Source: Streptomyces fumigatiscleroticus
GTDB lineage: Bacteria > Actinomycetota > Actinomycetes > Streptomycetales > Streptomycetaceae
Direction: 5' to 3'
Length of the DNA: 64,000 bases
Assembly (NCBI RefSeq): GCF_014647975.1
Contig: NZ_BMQF01000002.1
Span: forward strand, 496,001 to 560,000
Within the stretch, counting starts at the first letter, position 1, and every line of letters starts with the position of its first letter. The notes under the pieces are model-generated. The model ran no database searches, was not told the DNA's origin, and saw nothing but the letters and a program-made list of their open reading frames with translations. Positions 1-9,751 of this stretch are shown here, piece after piece. The position numbers and the translations under genes were made by a program.

Positions 1-9
1 GGCGGGCCA

Positions 10-285
10 GGTCCTGTCGTCACATTCCCGGCGTCCGTCCGGAGGGCGGGCCTGGCGGCGTCATGGGGGTCCCCCTGCTCGAGCGGGACCGAGAGCTCGG
101 GGGAACGTGCGATCGCAAGGCGCCGGAGCGCCCTCGATGGGGGTCCCCCCGCGCGAGCGCAGCCGAGCGTGGGGGAGGAGCCACGTGGGTGGTTCGGCAA
201 CGCCGCTGGGGGTCCCCCTGCTCGAAGAGCTCGGGGGAGTGCGTGCCAGGCGTCGCCAGGCAGGCGGGAATGTGACGACAGGGCC
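10..285. mobile_element. MITE-like element, copy 1, with three nested palindromic inserts
   Basis: Terminal inverted repeats of about 21 bp (left 10-30, right 265-285) start GG[TC]CCTGTCGTCACATTCCCG; no transposase is encoded. Positions 31-62, 106-136, 177-203 and 239-264 match, in inverted orientation, the shorter copy at 29595-29768. Three extra blocks (about 63-105, 137-176, 204-238) each contain TGGGGGTCCCCC followed by GAGC/GCTC-type arms and a closing GGGGGA. The right end is followed by TA but the left end is preceded by CA, so the presumed TA target duplication is not intact. A non-autonomous element mobilised in trans is an inference. Confidence 0.75.
63..238. repeat. Three palindromic mini-repeats nested in the MITE
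   Basis: Units at about 63-105, 137-176 and 204-238 share the core TGGGGGTCCCCC and the tail GGGGGA and can each fold into hairpins. Comparison with the second MITE copy gives their boundaries: at the matching sites that copy has only TGGTG, TGGC and GGCGAGC. They may be insertions here or imperfect excisions there. Confidence 0.7.
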
Positions 286-1706
286 TAGGGCAGGGTGGAC
301 GCTCCGGCGTCCCGGGCGTCCCGGGCGTCCTCGGGAATCGTCACCAGCCAGCGGGTGCCGGGGCGCGGGCGCAGGTAGAGGGCCCAGTAGAGGGTGGCGG
401 CGGCCGTGATGCCGCCGGTCCACAGCAGGTAGTCCGTCTCCTGCCGGCTCAGCACATAGGCGAGCACGGCGATCAGCAGCACGGGCAGCGCGGGCCACAG
501 CGGCATGCGCCAGGCGGCCGTGTGCCGGTGGGAGCCGCGCCGGGCGAGCAGGGCGGCGACGGCGACCAGCAGGTACATGCCGGTGACGGAGACGCCGGTG
601 ACGCCGTAGAGGGTGTCCAGGCTGACGAAGCAGAGCAGCGCGCCGGGCACGCCGACCGCGAGCGTGGAGACCCACGGGGAGCCGAACCGGCCGAGCCGGG
701 AGAAGAGCCGGTTCACCGGCTCGGGCCAGGCCTTGTCGCGGGCGGAGGCGAAGAGCACGCGCGAGTTCTGGATCACCATGACGATGCCCGCGTTGACGAT
801 CGCCAGGGCCACACAGAGGCTGACGAAGGTGCCGACGGCGGAGTTCGACCAGGCGGTGACCATCGAGCCGATGTCGCCGCCGGTCAGCTCCGCCAGGTCG
901 CCCGCGCCGAGGGTGATGGCGGCGACCGGCACCAGGATGATCACGGTGGAGATGGCGAGGGTGGCGAGCACGGTGCGGGCGACGCTGCGGCGCGGGTCCT
1001 GAAGCTCCTCGGAGAGGTAGACGGCGGTGGAGAAGCCCTGGGTGACGAAGAGGGCGATGGCGAGACCGGAGACGACCAGCATGGCCGTCACGGTGTCCGG
1101 GTGGCCGTCGGCCCCGGCCACCCGCATCGACACCAGGCTGCCGGGGCCGCGCTCGGCGTGGGCGAAGCCCAGCACCGCCACCACGGCCGCCGCGATGACC
1201 TCCAGCACCAGGAAGACACCGGTGATCCAGGCGTTGGCGCGCAGGTCCAGCAGGCCGGCGAGGGTGGCCAGCAGCATCACCCCGGCGCCGGTCGTCGAGG
1301 GGTCGAGGTGCACGACCGGTTCGAGGTAGTCGGCGGTGCCCATCGCGATCACCGGCGGGACGATCACGACGACCAGCAGGGAGAGCACGAAGACCAGCCA
1401 GCCCGCCAGCCGTCCGGCCATCGTCGACACCATCGCGTACTCGCCGCCCGCGCTGGGGACGAGGGTGCCCAGCTCCGAGTAGCAGAACGCCACGGCGATA
1501 CAGATCAGCGAGCCGATGGCGATGGTCAGCGCCGTTGCGGTGCCCAGCGAGCCGAACAGGTCGGGGACGACGACGAACAGCGTGGAGGCGGGCGTCACGC
1601 ACGAGAGCGTCAGCAGGGTGCCGCCGACGACGCCGATGGAACGCTGCAACCGGGGTGAGGGGGCCGTCTCGGTCTCGGTCACGGACTTCTGGAGCATGTC
1701 GGTCAT
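285..1706 (-). CDS. APC-family amino acid permease
   Basis: This is a 473-residue integral membrane protein with about twelve hydrophobic segments beginning near residue 24 (IGVVGGTLLTLSCVTPASTL), the layout of amino acid-polyamine-organocation permeases. It probably imports an amino acid or related amine in exchange for protons; the substrate cannot be told. The GGEYAM stretch near residue 87 fits the family. No good Shine-Dalgarno sequence precedes the ATG at 1706. The last codons (RDARDA-type repeat) run straight into the MITE, and the TAG stop at 285-287 is made at the element junction, so the native C-terminus may have been altered. Divergent from the lipoprotein at 2044. Confidence 0.85.
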   Translation of the reverse strand: MTDMLQKSVTETETAPSPRLQRSIGVVGGTLLTLSCVTPASTLFVVVPDLFGSLGTATALTIAIGSLICIAVAFCYSELGTLVPSAGGEYAMVSTMAGRLAGWLVFVLSLLVVVIVPPVIAMGTADYLEPVVHLDPSTTGAGVMLLATLAGLLDLRANAWITGVFLVLEVIAAAVVAVLGFAHAERGPGSLVSMRVAGADGHPDTVTAMLVVSGLAIALFVTQGFSTAVYLSEELQDPRRSVARTVLATLAISTVIILVPVAAITLGAGDLAELTGGDIGSMVTAWSNSAVGTFVSLCVALAIVNAGIVMVIQNSRVLFASARDKAWPEPVNRLFSRLGRFGSPWVSTLAVGVPGALLCFVSLDTLYGVTGVSVTGMYLLVAVAALLARRGSHRHTAAWRMPLWPALPVLLIAVLAYVLSRQETDYLLWTGGITAAATLYWALYLRPRPGTRWLVTIPEDARDARDAGASTLP

Positions 1707-2043
1707 GCAGCGGTTCCGATCGACTCGTGCGACAGGGGTGAGGGGCGGGAGCGTTATCGCCTCCGGCGGCTTGGTCGTACGTGGTTCTCGTCGCTCCCGG
1801 CGCCTGATGGAACCCCGACGAAAACCAGCACGTCAATGGGTGTTCACCTACGGAATCCGTTGATCCGCGGGGGTTGAGAAAGCGGATTCGGCGCAATCGG
1901 CGTTCCGTTCGGGGCCCTGAGGGTGTACGGGAACCGCAGGGAGGGCCGCGAAAAAGTTCGGGGGAATCCGGGGTCCGGGCGCTGTCGGCGGGGCCCGATA
2001 GAGTTCCGCCACACAGGTGAATCACAGCAACGGGTGGGGACTC
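1707..2043. other. Divergent intergenic region with a likely lipoprotein promoter
   Basis: This 337-bp gap separates the permease and the lipoprotein. A Streptomyces-type -10 hexamer TAGAGT at 1999-2004 sits about 40 bp before the ATG at 2044, preceded by no clear -35. The middle (1800-1900) is poorer in G+C than its surroundings, as expected for promoters. No credible small ORF was seen. Confidence 0.45.
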
Positions 2044-2898
2044 ATGAAGCTGAAGTGCACGGTGGCCGGAGCGGCCTGGGTGGGGCTGACGGCCGTGGCG
2101 CTGGCCGCGACGACCGCGTGCGGCGCGGACGGCGCGAGAACGGCCGCCGAGGCGGTGGACAAGGCCGACACGATCATGGCGGCGCTGTCCCGGGCGACGG
2201 ACCGGACGGAAGAGCTGGGCTCGGCCCGGATCGACATGACGACGGAGCTGGGCACGGCCGCCCCCGTCAGCATGGAAGGCACCTACTCCTGGGGCGACGG
2301 CTACGCCTTCGACGTCGAGATGGACACCGAGGCCGCCCAGATGCAGCAGCTCACCGACGCCCCGACGATCCGCACGCTCTTCGTCGACGGCGCCTACTAC
2401 TACGACGTCGACCCGCAGCCCTCCGGCCCGCTGAAGGGCAAGGAGTGGATGAAGGTCGACGGCTCCGCCGTCTTCGGCGAGCAGGGTGCCGAGGCGTTCA
2501 GCGGCGGCGCCGGGGCCGGCAGCCCGACCGCCTCCATGAAGAGCCTCAAGTACGCCAGCGACGTCGAGGACCTCGGCGAGGAGAAGGTCGGCGGGAAGTC
2601 CACGGCCCACTACCGGGCCGTGGTCGACTCGGAGGACCTGGGCAGGTTCAAGGACGCCTACAGCAGCGAGGAGAGCCTCCTCAACTCCGTGGTGGGCGGC
2701 ACCGACTCGATCACCATGGACGTCTGGGTGGGCTCCGACGACCTGCCGGTGCGCATGAGGCAGGTCATGGGCAACGCGACCGTCACCATGGACTTCGCCG
2801 AGTTCGGCGCCACCAAGGAGATACAGGCCCCGCCGGCCGCGCAGACCGGCGACCTCACCGAGGTGCTGAAGCGGGCCACCGCGGAGCAGCAGGGCTGA
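2044..2898 (+). CDS. Secreted lipoprotein, LppX/LolA-like fold possible
   Basis: A 284-residue protein with a lipoprotein signal: Lys-rich start, hydrophobic core and lipobox TTAC with the lipidated Cys near residue 26. The mature part is acidic, rich in short beta-type stretches (YSWGDGYAFDVEM, MKVDGSAVF, HYRAVVD, SITMDVWVG) and ends in a helical tail, resembling actinobacterial lipoproteins of the LppX/LprG type, which bind lipids; that link is an inference. The ATG at 2044 is preferred over 2017 because GGTGGGGA lies just upstream and the signal peptide then starts properly. It is probably anchored outside the membrane. No pathway is indicated by its neighbours. Confidence 0.75.
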   Translation: MKLKCTVAGAAWVGLTAVALAATTACGADGARTAAEAVDKADTIMAALSRATDRTEELGSARIDMTTELGTAAPVSMEGTYSWGDGYAFDVEMDTEAAQMQQLTDAPTIRTLFVDGAYYYDVDPQPSGPLKGKEWMKVDGSAVFGEQGAEAFSGGAGAGSPTASMKSLKYASDVEDLGEEKVGGKSTAHYRAVVDSEDLGRFKDAYSSEESLLNSVVGGTDSITMDVWVGSDDLPVRMRQVMGNATVTMDFAEFGATKEIQAPPAAQTGDLTEVLKRATAEQQG

Positions 2899-2908
2899 GC
2901 CGGCCCGG

Positions 2909-2940
2909 CGGTGTCCCGCGCCACGCGGCGAGGGACACCG
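2909..2940. terminator. Bidirectional terminator hairpin
   Basis: A 9-bp perfect stem (CGGTGTCCC at 2909-2917, GGGACACCG at 2932-2940) lies between the convergent lipoprotein and mmsA genes, 10 and 28 bp from their stops. There is no U-tract, as is usual for Streptomyces terminators. Confidence 0.6.
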
Positions 2941-2968
2941 TACGACCCCCGGTGACGGCCCCGGTGCC

Positions 2969-4471
<1,503 letters not shown>

Positions 4472-4485
4472 GACCGAGCACTCCT

Positions 4486-6387
4486 TCACAGATGGCGGCG
4501 TCGGGTCGAGACCTGCCGTTCGTACAGCTCACGGGCCTTGATCGCGGAGGGTCGGGTCGCGGTCTCGGCCACGGGTACATCCCACCAGGCCTGCGCCGGA
4601 GGCGCTTGCGACACAGTGTCTGCGGTTTCGGTCTCCACGTAGACACATGTGGGGGTGTCGGCGGCACGCGCCTCGGCGAGCGCCTCCCGCAGCTCGCCCA
4701 CCGTCTTCGCGCGCAGCACCCGCATGCCGAGGCTGGCCGCGTTGGCGGCGAGGTCCACGGGCAGCGGCGCTCCCGTGTGGGTGCCGTCGCCGGCCGGGAA
4801 GCGGTAGGCGGTGCCGAACCGCTCGCCGCCCACCGACTCGGACAGGCCGCCGATGGAGGCGTAGCCGTGGTTCTGCACGATCACGACCTTGATCGGGAGT
4901 CCCTCCTGCACGGCGGTGACGATCTCCGTCGGCATCATCAGATACGTCCCGTCGCCGACCAGCGCCCACACCGGCCGGCCGGGCGCGGCCAGCTGCACCC
5001 CGATCGCGGCGGGAATCTCGTAGCCCATGCACGAGTAGCCGTACTCCAGGTGGTACTGGTCGCGGGAGCGGGCGCGCCACAGCTTGTGCAGGTCGCCGGG
5101 GAGCGAACCGGCCGCGTTGATGACGATGTCCGACGCGTCGACGATCGCGTCCAGCGCGCCCAGCACCTGCGGCTGGGTCGGCCGTACGCCGGGGTCCCGG
5201 GCCTCGTAGCAGGCGTCGACGCGCTGCTCCCAGCGCTCCTTGTCCTCGGTGTACGCGGTGACGTAGGAGTCCGCGACCCGGTGGCCGTGCGGGGCGAGCG
5301 CCCCGGTCAGCTCGGCCAGGCCGCTGCGGGCGTCCGCGACCAGCGGCAGACCGGCCAGCTTGTGGCCGTCGCCGGGCGCGATGTTGAGGTTGAGGAAGCG
5401 GACCTCCGGGTGGGCGAAGAGGGTGCCGGAGGCGGTGGTGAAGTCGGTCCAGCGGGTGCCGACGCCGATCACCAGGTCGGCGGTGCGGGCGAGTTCGTCG
5501 GCGGTGGCGGTGCCGGTGTGGCCGATGCCGCCGACGTCCTGCGGGTGGTCGTGGGGCAGGGAGCCCTTGCCGGCCTGGGTGGAGGCGACGGGGACGCCGG
5601 TGGCCTCGGCGAACTCGGCGAGTGCGGCCTCGGCGCGGCTGTGGTGGACGCCGCCGCCCGCGACGAGGAGGGGGCGGCGGGCCGCGCGGATCGCGGTCAC
5701 CGCCGCGGCGAGTTCGGCGGGGTCGGCACCCGGACGGCGCACGGCCCAGGTGCGCTCGGCGAAGAACTCCGCCGGCCAGTCGTACGCCTCGGCCTGCACG
5801 TCCTGCGGGAGGGCCAGCGTCACGGCGCCCGTGTCGACCGGGTCGGTGAGCACCCGCATGGCCTGGAGGGCCGCCGGGATCAGGGCCTCGGGACGGGTGA
5901 TCCGGTCGAAGTACCGCGACACCGGGCGCAGACAGTCGTTGACCGACACGTCGCCCGCGTAGGGGACTTCGAGCTGCTGGAGGACGGGGTCGGCCGGGCG
6001 GGCGGCGAAGACGTCTCCGGGCAGGAGCAGGACGGGCAGGTGGTTGACGGTGGCGAGGGCGGCGCCGGTGACCAGGTTGGTCGCGCCGGGGCCGATGGAG
6101 GTGGTGACCGCGTGGGCGGACAGGCGGTTCGACTGCCGGGCGTAGCCGACGGCGGCGTGCACCATGGCCTGTTCGTTGCGGCCCTGGTGGTACGGCATGA
6201 CGTCGGCGTACTCGACGAGCGCCTGGCCGATCCCGGCGACGTTGCCGTGGCCGAAGACGCCCCACATCGCGCCGATCAGCCGCTGCCGGGTGCCGTCCCG
6301 CTCGGTGTGCTGGGCGGCCAGGAAGCGCACCAGCGCCTGGGCGACCGTCAGCCGCACCGTGGGGGAGGTGGAGGACGTAGAGGTCAT
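4486..6387 (-). CDS. iolD: 3D-(3,5/4)-trihydroxycyclohexane-1,2-dione acylhydrolase IolD
   Basis: A 633-residue thiamine-diphosphate enzyme that opens the ring of the diketo inositol intermediate to give 5-deoxy-glucuronate. The N-terminal part has the IolD-specific MWGVFGHGNVAGIGQAL segment (residues about 43-60); the C-terminal third has the ThDP/Mg site GDGTYLMMPTE followed by VQNHGYASIGG. The length fits the family. The ATG at 6387 overlaps the iolB stop by ATGA, indicating translational coupling. It acts in the cytoplasm between inosose dehydratase (not in this window) and IolB. Confidence 0.95.
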   Translation of the reverse strand: MTSTSSTSPTVRLTVAQALVRFLAAQHTERDGTRQRLIGAMWGVFGHGNVAGIGQALVEYADVMPYHQGRNEQAMVHAAVGYARQSNRLSAHAVTTSIGPGATNLVTGAALATVNHLPVLLLPGDVFAARPADPVLQQLEVPYAGDVSVNDCLRPVSRYFDRITRPEALIPAALQAMRVLTDPVDTGAVTLALPQDVQAEAYDWPAEFFAERTWAVRRPGADPAELAAAVTAIRAARRPLLVAGGGVHHSRAEAALAEFAEATGVPVASTQAGKGSLPHDHPQDVGGIGHTGTATADELARTADLVIGVGTRWTDFTTASGTLFAHPEVRFLNLNIAPGDGHKLAGLPLVADARSGLAELTGALAPHGHRVADSYVTAYTEDKERWEQRVDACYEARDPGVRPTQPQVLGALDAIVDASDIVINAAGSLPGDLHKLWRARSRDQYHLEYGYSCMGYEIPAAIGVQLAAPGRPVWALVGDGTYLMMPTEIVTAVQEGLPIKVVIVQNHGYASIGGLSESVGGERFGTAYRFPAGDGTHTGAPLPVDLAANAASLGMRVLRAKTVGELREALAEARAADTPTCVYVETETADTVSQAPPAQAWWDVPVAETATRPSAIKARELYERQVSTRRRHL

Positions 6388-7220
6388 CGGTAACCCTCCG
6401 TGTGGTCCGGATGGAAGCGGATCCGCCACTCCCGTGTCGGACCCGGTCCGGCCATGACGTTCAGGTAGTACATGTCGTGGCCGGGCTGGGCGATGGACGG
6501 GCCGTGCCAGCCGTCGGGGACGAGGACGGCGTCGCCGGAGCGGACCTCCGCGAGGACGTCGGAGCCGCCCGCGCGTGAGGGGAATACGCGCTGATACCCG
6601 TAACCGTCCGGGCCGTCGATCTCGAAGTAGTAGATCTCCTCCAGCTCCGACTCCTCGCCGGGCCGGTGCTCGTCGTGCTTGTGCGGCGGGTACGAGGACC
6701 AGTTGCCGCCGGGGGTGATCACCTCGACGGCGATGAGGCGGTCGCAGGCGAAGGTGTCGGCGGCGGCGAAGTTGCGGACCCGGCGCGCGCAGGTCCCGCT
6801 GCCGCGCCGCTCCACGGGAACCTCCGGCGCGGGGCCGTAGCGGGCGGGGAGTCGACGCTCGCACTCCGCTCCTGCCAGGGCGAAGCGGCCTCCCGCGCCG
6901 GAGGCGATCTGTGTCCGGGCGTCGCGGGGCACGTAGACGAAGTCGGTGACCCCGCCGAACACGCTCTCCCGGCCCGAGATATGAAACTTTTTGTCCTCGA
7001 TGCCGTCCTGCGCATGTACCGTACAACCACCGCTGAGCGGAAGCACGATCCATTCGCTGGTGCCGGTGTCGAACACATGCGTCCCGCCCGGCGCCAGCTC
7101 CAGGATCCGCAGGCTGCCGTGGTGCCAGCCGGCCCGCCGCGGACCGAGGTCGAGGGCGTACGGGCCGCTCGCGGCCCCGCCCCGGGGCACATACAGACGG
7201 TTCGGGTCATGGCTGGTCAT
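6384..7220 (-). CDS. iolB: 5-deoxy-glucuronate isomerase IolB
   Basis: A 278-residue bicupin enzyme that isomerises 5-deoxy-D-glucuronate to 2-deoxy-5-keto-D-gluconate. The metal-binding cupin region includes the TPGGNWSSYPPHKHDEH stretch (about residues 174-190) with clustered His and Glu, followed by EEIYYFEIDGPDGYGYQR, both characteristic of IolB. The length fits. It lies 10 bp after the Cgl0159-type gene and overlaps iolD by ATGA, so it is mid-operon. No abnormality was seen. Confidence 0.95.
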   Translation of the reverse strand: MTSHDPNRLYVPRGGAASGPYALDLGPRRAGWHHGSLRILELAPGGTHVFDTGTSEWIVLPLSGGCTVHAQDGIEDKKFHISGRESVFGGVTDFVYVPRDARTQIASGAGGRFALAGAECERRLPARYGPAPEVPVERRGSGTCARRVRNFAAADTFACDRLIAVEVITPGGNWSSYPPHKHDEHRPGEESELEEIYYFEIDGPDGYGYQRVFPSRAGGSDVLAEVRSGDAVLVPDGWHGPSIAQPGHDMYYLNVMAGPGPTREWRIRFHPDHTEGYR

Positions 7221-7230
7221 CCGGCGGCCC

Positions 7231-8121
7231 TCACAGCAGTCCCACGGCGGTGTCCACGGCGGCGGCCACGTCGCCGTCCGCCGGATACAGCAGCGAGCGC
7301 CCGGCCACCAGCCCCCGCACGGTGGGCAGGTGCAGGGCGCCGCGCCACTTCTCGAAGGCCCCGGTCCGCCCGTCGGGGCCGTCGCCGATGTCGCCGCCGA
7401 GGAGGACGGCGGGCAGCGTGGAGGCCGCCATGACCTCCGCCATGTCGTCGGGGTTCTCGGTGACGGGCACCTTCAGCCAGGTGTAGGCCGAACTGCCGCC
7501 CAGGCCGGAGGCGATGGCGAGGGACCTGGTCACCGCGTCGGCGCTCAGATCGTTGCGGAGCCGGCCGTCGGGAGTGCGACGGCAGATGAACGGCTCGACG
7601 AACACGGGGAGTCGGAGCGCGGCCATCGCGTCGATCGTCCGGGCGGCGGCCTCCAGGGTGGTCAGTGAGCCCGGGTCGTCGTAGTCGATGCGGAGCAGCA
7701 GCTTGCCTGCGTCGAAGCCCAGCCGGGCGAGGTCCTCGGGGCGGTGGCCGGTGAAGCGGTCGTCCAGTTCGAAGGCGGCGCCGGCCAGGCCGCCGCGGTT
7801 CATCGAGCCCATGACGACCTTGTGGTCGAGCGCGCCGAGCAGCAGCAGGTCGTCCAGGATGTCCGCGGTGGCCAGCACACCGTCGACACCGGGGCGGCTC
7901 AGCGCCAGGCAGAGGCGCTTCAGCAGGTCGGCCCGGTCGGCCATGGCGAGGGGGCGGTCGCCGACGCCGAGCGCGCCGCGCGCCGGGTGGTCGGCGGCGA
8001 CGATCATCAGCCGCCCGCTGTCGCCGGTCAGCGGCCGTCTGGGGCGCCGGGCGGCGGCCTGTGCTATCGCCTCCGGGTGGTGGACGCGCAGCCTCACCAG
8101 CTCATGGACGTCGACGTTCAC
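7231..8121 (-). CDS. Cgl0159-family (beta/alpha)8-barrel protein, probable iol-pathway aldolase
   Basis: A 296-residue protein of the family I recall as Cgl0159-like, found in actinobacterial inositol clusters. The (beta/alpha)8 fold and features such as IVAADHPARG near the N-terminus, KLLLRIDYDD in the middle and LLGGDIGD near the C-terminus resemble DhnA/LacD-type class I aldolases. In this operon it probably fills the IolJ step, cleavage of 2-deoxy-5-keto-gluconate 6-phosphate; this is inferred from position and fold. The GTG at 8121 is preferred because it overlaps the iolC stop (GTGA); an upstream in-frame Met would extend into iolC with low-complexity sequence. Confidence 0.8.
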   Translation of the reverse strand: MNVDVHELVRLRVHHPEAIAQAAARRPRRPLTGDSGRLMIVAADHPARGALGVGDRPLAMADRADLLKRLCLALSRPGVDGVLATADILDDLLLLGALDHKVVMGSMNRGGLAGAAFELDDRFTGHRPEDLARLGFDAGKLLLRIDYDDPGSLTTLEAAARTIDAMAALRLPVFVEPFICRRTPDGRLRNDLSADAVTRSLAIASGLGGSSAYTWLKVPVTENPDDMAEVMAASTLPAVLLGGDIGDGPDGRTGAFEKWRGALHLPTVRGLVAGRSLLYPADGDVAAAVDTAVGLL

Positions 8122-9068
8122 CGTACGGCCCCCGCGGCGAGCGCCGCCTCCACCTCGTCGGGGGTGGGCATCGCGGAGGAGCACTCCAGGCGGGAGGCGA
8201 CGATGGCGCCGGCGGCGTTGGCGTACCGCATGGTCCGCTCCAGCTCCCAGCCCGCCAGCAGGCCGTGGCAGAGGGAACCGCCGAAGGCGTCACCGGCGCC
8301 GAGTCCGTTGAGGACGTCGACCGGGAGCGGGGGCACCTCGGCCGCACCGCCGTCGCGGCCGAGGGCCAGAACGCCCTTGGGGCCCTGCTTGACGACGGCG
8401 AGTTCCACCCCGGCGTCCAGCAGGGCGCGGGCGGCGGCGTGCGGGTCGCGGACGCCGGTGGCGACCTCCACCTCGTCGAGATTGCCGACGGCGACGGTGG
8501 TGTGGCGCAGGGCCTCGGTGTAGAAGGGGCGGGCCGTGTCCGGGTCGGCCCAGAACATGGGGCGCCAGTCCAGGTCGAACACCGTCGTCCCCGTCCCGGC
8601 GCGGTGGGCGAGGGCCGCGAGGGTCGCCGTACGGCTGGGCTCCTCGCTCAGTCCGGTGCCGGTCACCCAGAAGATCCGGGCCTCGCGCACGGCGTCGAGG
8701 TCGAGGTCGTGGGCGTCGATCTCCAGGTCGGGCGCCTTGGGCCGGCGGTAGAAGTACAGCGGGAAGTCGTCCGGCGGGAAGATCTCGCAGAAGGTGACCG
8801 GGGTGGGCAGCCCGGCGACCGGGGTGACCCAGCGGTCGTCGACGCCGAAGTCGCGCAGGGCCTGGTGGACATAGGCGCCGAAGGGGTCGTCACCGGTGCG
8901 TGTGATCACCGCCGTGCGGCGTCCCAGCCGGGCCGCGGCGACCGCGACGTTCGTCGCCGAGCCGCCGAGGAACTTGCCGAAGGACGACACCCGCGACAGG
9001 GGGACGCCGGTCTGGAGCGGATAGAGGTCCACTCCGGTCCGCCCCATGGTGATCAGGTCGTACGCCAT
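8118..9068 (-). CDS. iolC: 5-dehydro-2-deoxygluconokinase IolC
   Basis: A 316-residue PfkB-type sugar kinase that phosphorylates 2-deoxy-5-keto-gluconate. The start MAYDLITMGRTGVDLYP, the GGSATNVAVAAARLG motif (near residue 33) and the C-terminal anion-hole/catalytic motif GLGAGDAFGGSLCHGLL (Asp near residue 261) are typical of IolC. It is the first gene of the operon, with AAGGGAA 8 nt before the ATG and a promoter candidate about 90 bp upstream. Its leader carries an octanucleotide array. Confidence 0.93.
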   Translation of the reverse strand: MAYDLITMGRTGVDLYPLQTGVPLSRVSSFGKFLGGSATNVAVAAARLGRRTAVITRTGDDPFGAYVHQALRDFGVDDRWVTPVAGLPTPVTFCEIFPPDDFPLYFYRRPKAPDLEIDAHDLDLDAVREARIFWVTGTGLSEEPSRTATLAALAHRAGTGTTVFDLDWRPMFWADPDTARPFYTEALRHTTVAVGNLDEVEVATGVRDPHAAARALLDAGVELAVVKQGPKGVLALGRDGGAAEVPPLPVDVLNGLGAGDAFGGSLCHGLLAGWELERTMRYANAAGAIVASRLECSSAMPTPDEVEAALAAGAVR

Positions 9069-9082
9069 CGAGTTCCCTTCGT

Positions 9083-9138
9083 GCCGTATCGCCGTGTCGC
9101 CGTGTCGCCGTATCCCTGTGCCGCTGTGTCACCGTCGC
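9083..9138. repeat. Octanucleotide tandem array in the iolC leader
   Basis: Seven contiguous 8-bp units run from 9083 to 9138: GCCGTATC, GCCGTGTC, GCCGTGTC, GCCGTATC and three degenerate ones. On the transcribed strand the unit reads GACACGGC. The array lies between the promoter candidate and the iolC ribosome-binding site. Confidence 0.7.
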
Positions 9139-9160
9139 GCCCTCGTGCGGCTCTTCCGGC

Positions 9161-9205
9161 TTTCTAGTCCCGCGCGCCGCACCCTGTCAATGTTTTGTCC
9201 GGACA
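9161..9205 (-). promoter_or_regulatory. iol operon promoter with palindromic operator
   Basis: On the minus strand TTGACA (9185-9190) and TAGAAA (9161-9166) are separated by 18 bp, giving a predicted 5' leader of about 85 nt. Directly upstream of the -35 is the perfect palindrome TGTCCGGACA (9196-9205), of the kind bound by GntR-family regulators. No GntR gene is in the window. Confidence 0.55.
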
Positions 9206-9507
9206 TTCGGACCAGACCGCGACGGTATCCAAGAGGCCACCCCCTTTCCCACGCTCGGCCCGCGAAGTCAACGCGCCGCGCCCATGAACCGGCGTACGCC
9301 TTCGCGTCACTTCCGTCACGAACACCCGCTTCTCGTCACACATGTCCCGCGTACGCGGACTTCGTGTCACACCCGGCGCACAGCCCCTGCCCCGTCGTCG
9401 CGGTCCGTCGTTCACCGGTCGCAGTCTTGGTGATCGCCAGCGCAGCACCCGGCTCCCCCGTACGGCCCCCCGGCCGCCCCCGCGGTGCGCGCAGGGAGGT
9501 GCACGTC
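9206..9507. other. Intergenic stretch upstream of the small HTH gene
   Basis: About 300 bp with no credible gene. It holds the upstream side of the iol promoter and presumably the promoter of the 9508 gene; I could not single out a -10 for the latter. GGGAGG at 9493-9498 is the ribosome-binding site for the 9508 ATG. Confidence 0.4.
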
Positions 9508-9708
9508 ATGACCGACCACAGGCTCTGGTCCTACAGAGACATCGCCGCGCACATCCGGGTCCAGCCGGACACCGTGCGCTCCTACCGCAAGCACGGTCTG
9601 CTGCCCCCGCCCGACCATGTGGAGGGCGGCAAGCCGTACTGGTACGCGGACACCATCCGGACCTGGGTGGCCGCCCGCCCGGGCAACCGGGGCCGGCGGG
9701 AGGGCTGA
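9508..9708 (+). CDS. Small MerR/excisionase-type helix-turn-helix protein
   Basis: A 66-residue DNA-binding protein. The segment YRDIAAHIRVQPDTVRSYRK (residues about 8-27) is a winged HTH of the MerR/excisionase class, followed by GLLPPPDHVEGGKPYW and an Arg-rich C-terminus. No effector domain is present, so it is either a small regulator or a relic of an excisionase. GGGAGG lies 9 nt upstream of the ATG. It is followed by a perfect hairpin and a GNAT gene on the same strand. Confidence 0.7.
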   Translation: MTDHRLWSYRDIAAHIRVQPDTVRSYRKHGLLPPPDHVEGGKPYWYADTIRTWVAARPGNRGRREG

Positions 9709-9716
9709 CCCCGCCG

Positions 9717-9744
9717 CTGTGCCCCACCGCCCGGTGGGGCACAG
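9717..9744. terminator. Perfect 12-bp inverted repeat before the GNAT gene
   Basis: CTGTGCCCCACC (9717-9728) pairs exactly with GGTGGGGCACAG (9733-9744) around a 4-nt loop, 8 bp after the HTH stop and 7 bp before the GNAT ATG. It may terminate the HTH transcript or be an operator for the downstream gene. Confidence 0.5.
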
Positions 9745-9751
9745 TCCTCGC

